DNA of 64,000 nt from Microcaldota archaeon (GTDB lineage: Archaea > Micrarchaeota > Micrarchaeia > Micrarchaeales > CABMGC01). The translations under genes and the position numbers were made by a program. How positions within the stretch are numbered: the first letter of the stretch is position 1; each line of letters begins with the position of its first letter. Below the pieces are notes generated by a model. It saw only the letters and a list, made by a program, of their open reading frames with translations. It was not told where the DNA came from and did no database searches. Shown piece by piece: positions 48,486-58,375 of this stretch. The stretch spans positions 1 through 64,000 of the forward strand of contig JAKAVK010000007.1 of the NCBI GenBank assembly GCA_021817325.1, read 5' to 3'.

Positions 48486-50426
48486 ATGGGGTTTAAAATA
48501 AAGTCGCACTTCAAGGCCTCTCCCGGCCAGCAGCAGGCGATAGATCGGCTGGCCGTGGGGTTTAAGAAGTACGACAAGCAGACCCTGCTTGGCATAACTG
48601 GCAGCGGAAAGACGTTCGTGATGGCAAATGTCATCGAATGCCTCCAGAAGCCGACGCTCATAATAGCGCACAACAAGACGCTGGCAGCGCAGCTTTACAC
48701 AGAGCTTCAGGAGTTCTTTCCAGAGAACAGGGTAGAGTACTTCGTGTCTTACTATGACTACTACCAGCCTGAGTCATACATCCCTACCACCGACACCTAT
48801 ATAGAGAAGGACTCTTCAATCAACGAGCAGATAGACAGGATGCGGCTGCATGCGGTTTCAAGCCTCATAAGCCGGAAGGACACCATAGTTGTCGCGAGCA
48901 TAAGCTGCATATACGGAATAGGAAATCCAGCTGATTTCAGGGGGATGTCGCTTGACCTGAGAGCCGGAAAACCAGCGACCAGGCAGGACATCCTGCGCGC
49001 TCTTGTTGAGATCCAGTACAAGAGAAGCAACCAGAGCATCGAGCCCGGGGATTTCAGGGTGCGCGGAGACACTATAGACGTGGTGCCGGCATACGAGAAC
49101 CACATAATGCGCATAGAGCTGGACGGCCGGAGGATAGGTAGCATAAAGGAGATAGATCCAATCACAGGCGACATGGTAACCAAGATAGATTCCGTTGTGA
49201 TATATCCTGCGCGCCAGTTCGTCGTGCCGCAGGAGAAGCAGCAGGCAGCAATCGAGTCGATAAAAAGAGAGCTGCAGCAGCAGCTCCCAAGGCTCGGAGA
49301 GCTCGAGGCCCAGAGACTGGAGAAGAGGGTAAGGTACGATATAGAAATGATAAACGAGATGGGCTATACGAACGGAATCGAGAATTACAGCAGGCATTTT
49401 GACGGAAGGGCGTCGGGCGAGCCGCCGTACGTCCTGATAGATTATTTCCCGGACGATTTCCTCACCATAATAGACGAAAGCCACCAGACGATTCCGCAGG
49501 CAAGAGCAATGTATAATGGGGATCGAATGCGCAAGAAGAACCTTGTGGATTTCGGTTTTAGGCTCCCAAGTGCATTCGACAACAGGCCGCTCAAGTTCGA
49601 CGAATTCGAGTCCAAGCTCGGGACGACCCTCTTTGTGTCCGCGACCCCGGCTGAGTACGAGCTCTCAAAGAGCGGCCAGAAGGTGGACCTCATCACAAGG
49701 CCGACAGGCCTCTTGGATCCTGTCGTAGAGGTAAGGCCGATGGAGGGGCAGATGAAATACCTGATGGAACAGGCAAGGCAGACGATAGGCAAGGGCAACC
49801 GGATCCTGATAACAACCCTGACAAAGAAATCCGCAGAGGATCTCACCGACTTCCTTGCCAAGGAAGGGTTCAGGGTAAGATATCTTCACAGCGAGATAGA
49901 GAGCCTGGATAGGATAGAGCTGATACGCCAGCTGCGTGCAGGCGAATTCGACATCCTGGTGGGAATAAACCTGCTACGTGAGGGCCTTGACATACCAGAG
50001 GTGAGCACAATCTTCATACTCGACGCTGACAAGGAGGGATTCCTCAGGGACGAGAGGAGCCTGATACAGACGATAGGCAGGGCTGCCAGGAACGTCGACG
50101 GTCGCGTCATACTCTTCGCAGACGTGATGACAAGGTCGATAAATGCCGCTGTGCGCATAACAGGGCAGAGAAGGCTTGCGCAGATGAGGTATAACAGGAA
50201 GTACGGCATAACACCAAAGACGATAGTCAAGGGAATAGGACAGAAGAGAACCGCAATCAGGGGGATAAGGCACCTTGGCAGGTCTGACATACAAAAGGAG
50301 ATAGCCAGGATGGACGCCCAGATGAAGCGGTTCGCGGAGAACCTTGACTTTGAAAAGGCAATAGAGATGAGGGATATGATAGAGGAGATGAAGCAGATGG
50401 CTGCGGTGCAGGAGAATGCGAGATAA
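48486..50426 (+). CDS. uvrB: Excinuclease ABC subunit B
   Basis: GITGSGKTFVMANVI, EYFVSYYDYYQPESYIP, C-terminal UVR motif. Confidence 0.97.
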   Translation: MGFKIKSHFKASPGQQQAIDRLAVGFKKYDKQTLLGITGSGKTFVMANVIECLQKPTLIIAHNKTLAAQLYTELQEFFPENRVEYFVSYYDYYQPESYIPTTDTYIEKDSSINEQIDRMRLHAVSSLISRKDTIVVASISCIYGIGNPADFRGMSLDLRAGKPATRQDILRALVEIQYKRSNQSIEPGDFRVRGDTIDVVPAYENHIMRIELDGRRIGSIKEIDPITGDMVTKIDSVVIYPARQFVVPQEKQQAAIESIKRELQQQLPRLGELEAQRLEKRVRYDIEMINEMGYTNGIENYSRHFDGRASGEPPYVLIDYFPDDFLTIIDESHQTIPQARAMYNGDRMRKKNLVDFGFRLPSAFDNRPLKFDEFESKLGTTLFVSATPAEYELSKSGQKVDLITRPTGLLDPVVEVRPMEGQMKYLMEQARQTIGKGNRILITTLTKKSAEDLTDFLAKEGFRVRYLHSEIESLDRIELIRQLRAGEFDILVGINLLREGLDIPEVSTIFILDADKEGFLRDERSLIQTIGRAARNVDGRVILFADVMTRSINAAVRITGQRRLAQMRYNRKYGITPKTIVKGIGQKRTAIRGIRHLGRSDIQKEIARMDAQMKRFAENLDFEKAIEMRDMIEEMKQMAAVQENAR

Positions 50427-53268
50427 CATATTCATAAAAGGGGCGAGGGAGCACAACCTCAAGAACATAGACGTGGAGCTGCCCAGGAACAGGCTCATAG
50501 TCATAACCGGTCTTTCCGGCTCAGGCAAGTCAACCCTCGCGTTCGATACCATCTATGCCGAGGGCCAGAGAAGATATGTCGAGAGCCTTTCCGCATACGC
50601 AAGGCAGTTCCTCGGGCTCATGGACAAGCCTGATGTGGATAGCATAGAGGGCCTCTCGCCGGCGATCAGCATAGAGCAGAAGACCACGAACAAGAATCCG
50701 CGTTCGACAGTAGGCACAGTCACCGAGATCTATGATTACCTAAGGCTCCTGTATGCCAGGGTAGGGACGCATCACTGTCCAAGGTGCAACAGCGCAATAA
50801 AACCACAGAGCGCAGAGAACATAACAAGCCTTGTGATGGCATCAGAGGGCGAGACGCTCATATTCCTGGCCCCAATACTAAGGGGTCAGAAAGGAACACA
50901 CGAGCAAGTGGTTTCAGATTTGAAGAAGCAGGGATTCTCAAAAATCAGGATCGACCAAAAGATATACTCCTCAGATACGGTAAGCGGCGAGGCAAAACTT
51001 GCAAGATATGAGAAGCATTGGATCGAAGCGGTAATAGATACGATCAAGATATCGGACGGTGAGAGGTCCAGGATCGCCGAGGCCGTGGAGCAGGCCCTTC
51101 TCGTTGGAAAAGGGAAGATGATTGTCATAGGCAAGAAGGCCGACAGCATAAAGAAAAAGGAACTCGACAGATTCTCCGGCGAGACAGCCTACAGCACTTT
51201 CGGTGCATGCCCAAAACACCCTGAGATAGTCTTCGAGAGCCTGGAGCCTAGGATGTTCTCATTCAACAGTCCATTCGGTGCCTGCCCCGCATGCCACGGC
51301 CTGGGCGAGATAACAGAGCTATCTACAGATCTTCTCATACCGGATCCATCAAAATCGATAATGGACGGCGCCATTGCCATATACGGCAGATTTGACCTCG
51401 GCTGGCGCGCACAGCAGATTGCAGAGGCCGGCAAGAGGCACGGCTTTGACGTGTGGACCCCGATAAAGAACCTTAGCAAGAAGCAGCTTGATGTCATACT
51501 CTACGGGGACAGGGAGCCTGAGGCGGACGCCCCTAGAAGATGGCATAACAGGGGCAGCGGGTTTGAGGGCGTCATACCACAAACGATGCGGTTATACAAG
51601 GACACGGAGAGCGAGTGGAGAAAGGAGGAGATAGAGAAATTCATGAAGTCCGATCCGTGCACAACATGCAGCGGAAAGAAGCTCAAGCCGGTAGTCCTCG
51701 CAGTAAAAATACAGGGCAAGAGCATAATCGACGCGACCGACCTCAGCATAGAGCAGTCAATAGAATTCTTTGGCAGCCTTCCTTCAAAACTATCCGAAAA
51801 TGAGCTCACCATAGCAAAGCCCATCCTTAAGGAGATCAATGAGAGACTCGAATTCCTGAAGAATGTCGGACTCGCCTACCTCTCCCTGTCCAGGAGCGCA
51901 AAGACACTCTCAGGAGGAGAAGCACAAAGGATTCGCCTTGCCACGCAGATAGGCAGCAACCTCATGGGTGTATTATACATCCTGGATGAGCCCAGCATAG
52001 GCCTTCACCAGCGGGATAATGCAAAACTAATCGGGACCCTGCACGGGCTGCGCGATATTGGAAACACACTGATCGTAGTGGAGCACGACTTCGATACCAT
52101 AATGGCCGCGGACTACATAGTGGACATGGGCCCTGGAGCGGGGGTCCATGGCGGCCACATCATTGCGCAGGGGACTCCCAAGGAGATAGCTGCAAACAAA
52201 AAGAGCCTGACAGGAATGTATCTCTCAGGCGAGTTGAAAATAGAGATCCCAAAGTCCCGCAGAAAGCCGATGGGTTACATGCAGCTAAAAGGCGCTAAGG
52301 AGAACAATCTGAAGAACATCTCAATAGATCTGCCGCTTGGCGTGCTGTGCGGAATAACCGGCGTATCGGGGTCTGGCAAGAGCACGCTGATGAACCAGAC
52401 CGTGATGCCCTTGCTAAAGAAGAAGTTTGGCGAGCAGACAGAGAAGACAGGGAGCTACTCCCGCTTCGACGTTCCAAAGGCGGTGCAGAATGTGATAGTC
52501 ATAGATCAGGATCCGATAGGCCGCACCCCGAGGAGCAACCCTGCAACATACACCAAGCTATTTGACGATGTGCGTAGGATATTTGCTTCCACCAGGGAGG
52601 CCCAGGTGAAGGGATACGACGAGGGCCGGTTTTCGTTCAATGTAAAGGGAGGCAGGTGCGAAACGTGCCAGGGGGATGGAGTGCTGAAGATAGAGATGAA
52701 TTTCCTACCTGATGTCTATGTCCAGTGCAACGACTGCCACGGCAAGAGATACAACAAGGAGACGCTTGCGGTGCTCTATAAGGGCAAGAACATCTCAGAG
52801 GTGCTTAACATGGAGGTTGAAGAGGCGCATAGCTTCTTCCAGAACATTCCCTCTGTGGAAAGAAAGCTTGGGACCCTGCTGGACGTGGGTTTGGGGTACA
52901 TAAAGTTGGGGCAGAGCGCAACAACGCTTTCCGGAGGCGAGAGCCAGAGGGTGAAGATATCCAGGGAGCTTAGCAAGAGCAAGCATGGGCATGTGGTCTA
53001 CATGCTAGATGAACCTACCACAGGGCTGCATTTTGACGATACTAAGAAACTGATAGACGTGCTGAACAATCTCGTCCAGAAGGGAAACACGGTCTTCGTG
53101 ATAGAACACAATCTGGACGTAATCAAGTGCTGCGACTACGTCATCGACCTTGGGCCTGAGGGCGGCGAGGCAGGCGGAAGAGTCGTTGCGACAGGCACGC
53201 CAGAGGAAATAACGCAGGCAACGGAATCATACACAGGGCAATTCCTGGGCCCCATCCTGAAGAGGTAA
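50416..53268 (+). CDS. uvrA: Excinuclease ABC subunit A
   Basis: ITGLSGSGKSTLAFDTIYAEGQRRYVESLSAYARQFL, zinc-binding CxxC pairs, second Walker A GVSGSGKSTL. Confidence 0.98.
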   Translation: MRDNIFIKGAREHNLKNIDVELPRNRLIVITGLSGSGKSTLAFDTIYAEGQRRYVESLSAYARQFLGLMDKPDVDSIEGLSPAISIEQKTTNKNPRSTVGTVTEIYDYLRLLYARVGTHHCPRCNSAIKPQSAENITSLVMASEGETLIFLAPILRGQKGTHEQVVSDLKKQGFSKIRIDQKIYSSDTVSGEAKLARYEKHWIEAVIDTIKISDGERSRIAEAVEQALLVGKGKMIVIGKKADSIKKKELDRFSGETAYSTFGACPKHPEIVFESLEPRMFSFNSPFGACPACHGLGEITELSTDLLIPDPSKSIMDGAIAIYGRFDLGWRAQQIAEAGKRHGFDVWTPIKNLSKKQLDVILYGDREPEADAPRRWHNRGSGFEGVIPQTMRLYKDTESEWRKEEIEKFMKSDPCTTCSGKKLKPVVLAVKIQGKSIIDATDLSIEQSIEFFGSLPSKLSENELTIAKPILKEINERLEFLKNVGLAYLSLSRSAKTLSGGEAQRIRLATQIGSNLMGVLYILDEPSIGLHQRDNAKLIGTLHGLRDIGNTLIVVEHDFDTIMAADYIVDMGPGAGVHGGHIIAQGTPKEIAANKKSLTGMYLSGELKIEIPKSRRKPMGYMQLKGAKENNLKNISIDLPLGVLCGITGVSGSGKSTLMNQTVMPLLKKKFGEQTEKTGSYSRFDVPKAVQNVIVIDQDPIGRTPRSNPATYTKLFDDVRRIFASTREAQVKGYDEGRFSFNVKGGRCETCQGDGVLKIEMNFLPDVYVQCNDCHGKRYNKETLAVLYKGKNISEVLNMEVEEAHSFFQNIPSVERKLGTLLDVGLGYIKLGQSATTLSGGESQRVKISRELSKSKHGHVVYMLDEPTTGLHFDDTKKLIDVLNNLVQKGNTVFVIEHNLDVIKCCDYVIDLGPEGGEAGGRVVATGTPEEITQATESYTGQFLGPILKR

Positions 53269-53272
53269 TGCC

Positions 53273-54877
53273 ATGATGCACATAAGCGGGGCTGTGGAGT
53301 TTGACCCTGCCAAGGTGCCTACTGATCCTGGCGTCTACCTGTTCAGGGACCGGGACAATACGATAATCTATTGCGGCAAGGCAAAGAACCTAAGACACAG
53401 GGTCAGTAGCTATTTCTCAGCTCCCCAGAGGCTTCAGATAAAGACAAGGCACCTGGTGTCGAACATAAGAGACATCGACTGGATAGTTGTGCACAGCGAG
53501 GTTGAGGCGCTGCTTCTTGAGAACAAGATGATCAAGCAGCATGCACCAAAGTACAACATAAGCCTTAAGGATGCGAAGACATTTGCGTATATTGCAATTA
53601 CAAAGGACGCGTTTCCTAGGATATTCTCGAGCAGAAAGACGGGTGCAGGGTTTGAATCGTTTGGACCATATACGGATTCGGGAAAGAGGAGGGAGATACA
53701 ACGCCTGGCAGTCAGCATATTCAAGCTGAGGACCTGCAGGACCATGCCGAAGAGGGCGTGCCTCAACTATCACATAGGCATCTGCACTGCGCCTTGCATA
53801 GGCAAGGTGAGCGAAGGAGAGTACCGCTCCCAAGTGGAAGGTGCGATGGCATTTCTAGGCGGCGACACCGCCCAGACAGTCAAGATGTTAAAACAGCAGA
53901 TGGAGGAGGCCTCAAGCCAGGGAAGATATGAGCATGCGCTCGAACTGCGGAACAAGCTATACAGCATAGATGCGCTTTCAAGCAGGCAGATAGTCGACCA
54001 CGAGAGGAATTATGACCAGGATGTCTTGGCGTTCAGGAGGCTTGACGGCAGGGTTATCGCCGTGCAGATGGGGATCCGCAGGGGCGTCCTCCTAGGCAAG
54101 AAGGATTTCGACTTCGAGAACCAGGAAAACTTCGAACAGGAGTTTCTTAAGGCATTCTACTCGTCAAACCAGATCCCCCGTGAGATAATACTGGAAAAGG
54201 GGTGCTGGTCAGACGACGAGGAAAAGGCCGCACTCGAGGAGTTTCTTGCGAGATTGCGCGGAGCCGCGGTATCAATAACAGTACCGGTCAAGGGGGAGAA
54301 GAAGGCGCTAATTGGCCTTGCCGCAAAGAACATAGAGGCAAATATGGGGCATGACGGTGCGCTAGTCGAATTGAAAGATGCGCTTAATCTGCCAACCGTC
54401 CCATCAGTGATAGAATCATTCGACATATCGAATCTGGGCCATGAGCACATAGTCTCTGGCATGGTGCGTTTTGTCAACGCAAAGCCTGACAAGAGCGGTT
54501 ACAGGAAATTCAGGATGCGGACAGTAAAGAGCACAGACGACTTTGCAAGCATGAGGGAGGTCATATACAGAAGGTATAAACGGCTCCTCGAAGAGAAGGC
54601 CAACATGCCCGACCTGATACTGATAGACGGCGGAATGGAGCAGCTTGGCAGCGCTCTCCAGTCTCTAAGTTCACTCGGCCTTGCAATTCCTGCGATAGGA
54701 CTTGCGAAGAAGCTTGAGGAGATATACCTTCCAAACGAGACTGTCCCAAGGAGGTTTGACAACAACAGCAGGATGATGCTCCTCATAAGGAGGATAAGGG
54801 ATGCTACCCACGACTTCTCCATCCGATACAACAGGAAGAGAAGGCAGATGAAGATGAGGGATGAGTTCGAGGGCTGA
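53273..54877 (+). CDS. uvrC: Excinuclease ABC subunit C, apparently lacking C-terminal HhH domain
   Basis: GIY-YIG domain PGVYLFRDRDNTIIYCGKAKNLRHRVSSYF, UVR motif, SFDISNLG, LILIDGGMEQL; ends at RRQMKMRDEFEG. Confidence 0.95.
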   Translation: MMHISGAVEFDPAKVPTDPGVYLFRDRDNTIIYCGKAKNLRHRVSSYFSAPQRLQIKTRHLVSNIRDIDWIVVHSEVEALLLENKMIKQHAPKYNISLKDAKTFAYIAITKDAFPRIFSSRKTGAGFESFGPYTDSGKRREIQRLAVSIFKLRTCRTMPKRACLNYHIGICTAPCIGKVSEGEYRSQVEGAMAFLGGDTAQTVKMLKQQMEEASSQGRYEHALELRNKLYSIDALSSRQIVDHERNYDQDVLAFRRLDGRVIAVQMGIRRGVLLGKKDFDFENQENFEQEFLKAFYSSNQIPREIILEKGCWSDDEEKAALEEFLARLRGAAVSITVPVKGEKKALIGLAAKNIEANMGHDGALVELKDALNLPTVPSVIESFDISNLGHEHIVSGMVRFVNAKPDKSGYRKFRMRTVKSTDDFASMREVIYRRYKRLLEEKANMPDLILIDGGMEQLGSALQSLSSLGLAIPAIGLAKKLEEIYLPNETVPRRFDNNSRMMLLIRRIRDATHDFSIRYNRKRRQMKMRDEFEG

Positions 54878-55005
54878 GAGCAGCACGGTTTAAGCATATA
54901 TCTAGTGAGCCTTTCCAGCCCATTCTGCATCCCACTAACGCTTGGTTTGCAGTGGCGCTGTGCTCTATTTCCTTGCACCTGCTGTCTTGTTCTCAAGATA
55001 AATCC

Positions 55006-55307
55006 CTAACATTTCGGTAAAACCGTTACCGCGTAGTCTTTGCTTAGACACTCCTCCTCTCTATCGCTGTAATCGCCGCCTTCTTTGACAAATAGATAGC
55101 CCATGGATGTTTCTATTTGCTTGTTGTTTCGCTTTAGGAATTCAAGCGTTAGCCTGAACAGGGGTATTGGTATGATTACGTATCCGGCGTGTTTGGTTTC
55201 CCGCTTTTTATAGCAAGTTCTCTTGTTTGGAAGCCAATCTCCTTGATATCGGGCCTTACTGCTTCTCCCACCCTGAGACCAAGCTGCGCTCGGTATGCGC
55301 AGAGCAT
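55006..55307 (-). pseudogene. Decayed tyrosine recombinase/integrase catalytic-domain fragment
   Basis: Frame 1 MLCAYRAQLGLRVGEAVRPDIKEIGFQTRELAIKSGK then shifts to KHAGYVIIPIPLFRLTLEFLKRNNKQIETSMGYLFVKEG; GLRVGE Arg-I-type motif. Confidence 0.65.
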
Positions 55308-55347
55308 CGAAGTTTAGGATTACATACTTGTATAGTGAATTTTGAGT

Positions 55348-55421
55348 GCTCCCAACGGGATTTGAACCCGTGTCGCAGGCGTGAGAGGCCTGCGTCCTTG
55401 ACCGGACTAGACGATAGGAGC
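55348..55421 (-). tRNA. tRNA-Glu(CUC)
   Basis: GCTCCTATCGTCTAGTCCGGTCAAGGACGCAGGCCTCTCACGCCTGCGACACGGGTTCAAATCCCGTTGGGAGC folds as cloverleaf, anticodon loop CTCTCAC. Confidence 0.95.
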
Positions 55422-55485
55422 ATAAGCATATATCTTTCTGATAACAGCTTTTTATACCTTCTTTGCGAGAGTGTAATGTGGTCTT

Positions 55486-56721
55486 GTGCTATCGGATAAA
55501 TACACCCCGTATACCCTGAATGGCATAATAGGAAACAAGGCTGCGGTAGCGCGGGTGCAGCAGTTCGGGGCCGACTCCCAGTTGGGCAAGCATCCAAGGC
55601 CGATTATGATATACGGCCCGTCTGGCACAGGCAAGACGGTTGCAGCGCGTGCGCTGGCCTATATGAGTGGTTTTGAGATAATGGAGCTGAACTCCAGCGA
55701 TTACAGGGACGTAGAGACGCTCACAAACAAGGTGCTCCCCGCAAGCAGGACCAAGGGCCTGTTCAGCAAACGCATACTGATCCTGTTCGATGAGATAGAC
55801 GAGCTTTCCGGCAAGTTCGACTCGGGAGCCGAGCGGGTCATAAACCAGCTAGTCAGGGAGTCGAGGCATCCAATAATCTTCACCGCTAACGACTACTGGG
55901 ACAGGAAGATAAGCTTCCTGAGGAACTCCGTAGACAAAGTCGAATTCAGGAAGATATCAAACGATACCCTCCTCGCTTATCTCAAGGGGATACTGGTGAA
56001 GGAGGGCAAGAGCGTCGACGAGCATACGCTTGCAGAGATAGCAAAGCGCAGTGACGGCGACGTGCGAGGCGCCCTCAACGACATGGAGCTCATGATAGAT
56101 GCGCATCCGGACCTGATGGAGTCTCTGGGCATGCGCAACAGGAAGATGCAGATCTTCGGGGTGCTGGACAGGATATTCTTCTCTTCGAGTTTCGAGTCAG
56201 CAAGGCTTGCGATAACAAACAGCGACATAGACATGGGCATGCTGATAAACTGGATCGATGAGAACATACCAAACAGGTACAGGACCAAGAAGGAGATAAT
56301 GGAGTCGTATGCTAACCTCTCCAAGGCAAGCTCCCTATACGAGCGCGCATCAAGGATAAATTACTACGGGTACCTGCGCTACGCGTCTGTCATGCTCTCT
56401 TCCGGCGTCTCGCTCTCAAGCTCGGGAAATGCGAGCATGCTCACTCCATACAGCTTCCCCGCCAGGATACAGCACATGTCGCGCGTCAAGAAGGATAAGG
56501 GGGAGATGACTGCCATAGCAATAAAGCTCACCCGCTACCTGCACTCCAATACGAAGGAGATAATCAGGACAACACTGCCGCTGATCAGCGCAATGATAGA
56601 GCAAGCGAAGAAGGAACCAGGGGTAGACGTTCATGAGTTCATGCAAAGGGCATTCGCACTGGAGCCTGAAGAGACCGACGCGATAACAAAACACTTCAAG
56701 TTCAGCGGAATAGTATCATGA
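55486..56721 (+). CDS. rfcL: Replication factor C large subunit
   Basis: IYGPSGTGKTVAARALA, LFDEIDELSGKFDSGAERVI, RSDGDVRGALNDME. Confidence 0.94.
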   Translation: MLSDKYTPYTLNGIIGNKAAVARVQQFGADSQLGKHPRPIMIYGPSGTGKTVAARALAYMSGFEIMELNSSDYRDVETLTNKVLPASRTKGLFSKRILILFDEIDELSGKFDSGAERVINQLVRESRHPIIFTANDYWDRKISFLRNSVDKVEFRKISNDTLLAYLKGILVKEGKSVDEHTLAEIAKRSDGDVRGALNDMELMIDAHPDLMESLGMRNRKMQIFGVLDRIFFSSSFESARLAITNSDIDMGMLINWIDENIPNRYRTKKEIMESYANLSKASSLYERASRINYYGYLRYASVMLSSGVSLSSSGNASMLTPYSFPARIQHMSRVKKDKGEMTAIAIKLTRYLHSNTKEIIRTTLPLISAMIEQAKKEPGVDVHEFMQRAFALEPEETDAITKHFKFSGIVS

Positions 56722-58371
56722 TTCGAAGGGCGAGAGATCGATCTCCAGCGCGCTGACCGGTTCCTCTATCCCAAATGCCCCGAGCACCGCGGGATGCACC
56801 TCGCCAAAGAAGCCTATCTGGGCGTTTCCAAGGATTATCCTCGCGCACCTGCCCTCTATGAAACTGGCATGCTCTGCCTTCTCAACCTTGAAATCAAGCC
56901 TCATCATGTCGGCCAGCGCATCGACAACGGACTTTATGTGGTTGAAATTCATCTTCGCATCGCAAGCAACCGCAGCCAGGTGGTATGCCTCCTCCACTCC
57001 TGTTCCAACAATCCTGAAGGCCATGTCTAGCTCGAACATCCTCTGAGGCATTGGCTCGTGCTGAGAGCTGCCAATGTTCCTGAGGAGCGAAGGAAGAAGC
57101 CAGGTCCTTAGCATCGTGATCGCGTCCGACTTGGCGTTGCGTATCCTTACATAATTATTATCATTGTGCAGCCTCATCATTGTGAAGTTCAAGCCCTCGT
57201 TCGAGAGATAGGAATCGACAGCCTCGGTGAACCCCAGGCCTATCATCGACTCCCCGATCCTGTCCCTGAACACTGTCGCGTTCTCAAGCTGCCCTGAGAT
57301 GCCCGACTTTACCGGCATGGGTTGTATGTAATTATATCCGTATCCGACGGCTATATCCTCTATCACATCCTGCTCGTTTATTATGTCCATCCTATACTGG
57401 GGAACGTATACGCGTACCTTTGTGTCTATGTATGAGGCCTCGTATCCCATCTTTTCGGCAAGGGAAGTGGCGTTATTGACGCCTATCTTCACGCCTATGG
57501 TGTTCTCTATCTTCCTTATCGGGATCATTATCTGCCTGCTCTCCATTGTCGGGGTATTGGAGGTCCTCTTGCCCTTTCCCACACTGACGCGGCTCACCTC
57601 TGCGCCAATGTCTATAAAGAGGCATGCCAGCAGGTCAGCGCTTTTAAGGACCCCGTACTTTGACTTTCCATCCACGAAGACCAGCATACGCTTTGTCGAA
57701 ACAGTCACTCTGCTCCTTTCAGAGTTGAGTATCGGTATCAGCGCAAGCACTCCCCTAGAGTCGCACAGTGCAGGATAGCCAAACTCTCCTCCGTCTATTG
57801 TGCCTGCATAACTCCTGCCCTTGTCTGTCGACTTGAGAATATCGCTGAAGTAGGCATCCGATTTGCCGTTGAGCGGCACATACTTCCTGTCATCGTACGC
57901 ATCGTAATACAGTCCGCCTGCAGAATCGATCTTATCAAGATCGTGCATTCCTACTGCTATCTTCCTCCTGCCTCTGCCGTGCGTCTCGCAGAATTTCTCC
58001 ACGCCATTGATTATGTCTGCAAGCGCCTTCTCGTCCAATTCAAGCCCTTCTGCCACAAAGGCGGATGCATAGGGTCTCACCTTTCCGATCCTCCTGCCGA
58101 TAGCGACGCTCAATCCTGAATCCTTCTTTGCCTCATACCTGAACCGCTTGCTCCTGTGCATGAAATACCTCAGAGCGCGTGCAAAGCCCACGGCCATCAG
58201 CAGATCAGGCCTGTTCGAGGTGATCTCAATCGATATCTCTTCATCGCCAACCCTCTCAACCCCGAAGCCGAGCTTCTCTATGTCCTCAACCAGCCTGCCG
58301 TCATCAATTCCGCTGCCGACCAGGCCGAGAAGGTATTTCTTGTCAAATGTTGCTATGGGCATCCGCTTCAC
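56716..58371 (-). CDS. pheT: Phenylalanyl-tRNA synthetase beta subunit
   Basis: ISIEITSNRPDLL, YRMDIINEQDVIEDIAVGYGYNYIQP, archaeal PheT length. Confidence 0.95.
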   Translation of the reverse strand: MKRMPIATFDKKYLLGLVGSGIDDGRLVEDIEKLGFGVERVGDEEISIEITSNRPDLLMAVGFARALRYFMHRSKRFRYEAKKDSGLSVAIGRRIGKVRPYASAFVAEGLELDEKALADIINGVEKFCETHGRGRRKIAVGMHDLDKIDSAGGLYYDAYDDRKYVPLNGKSDAYFSDILKSTDKGRSYAGTIDGGEFGYPALCDSRGVLALIPILNSERSRVTVSTKRMLVFVDGKSKYGVLKSADLLACLFIDIGAEVSRVSVGKGKRTSNTPTMESRQIMIPIRKIENTIGVKIGVNNATSLAEKMGYEASYIDTKVRVYVPQYRMDIINEQDVIEDIAVGYGYNYIQPMPVKSGISGQLENATVFRDRIGESMIGLGFTEAVDSYLSNEGLNFTMMRLHNDNNYVRIRNAKSDAITMLRTWLLPSLLRNIGSSQHEPMPQRMFELDMAFRIVGTGVEEAYHLAAVACDAKMNFNHIKSVVDALADMMRLDFKVEKAEHASFIEGRCARIILGNAQIGFFGEVHPAVLGAFGIEEPVSALEIDLSPFES

Positions 58372-58375
58372 CGCC

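Noticed and set aside
48241-55421. att direct repeats matching tRNA 3' ends
   Set aside because: Looked for copies of GGTTCGATCCCCTCTTGGGGC and GGTTCAAATCCCGTTGGGAGC in the window; none seen by eye
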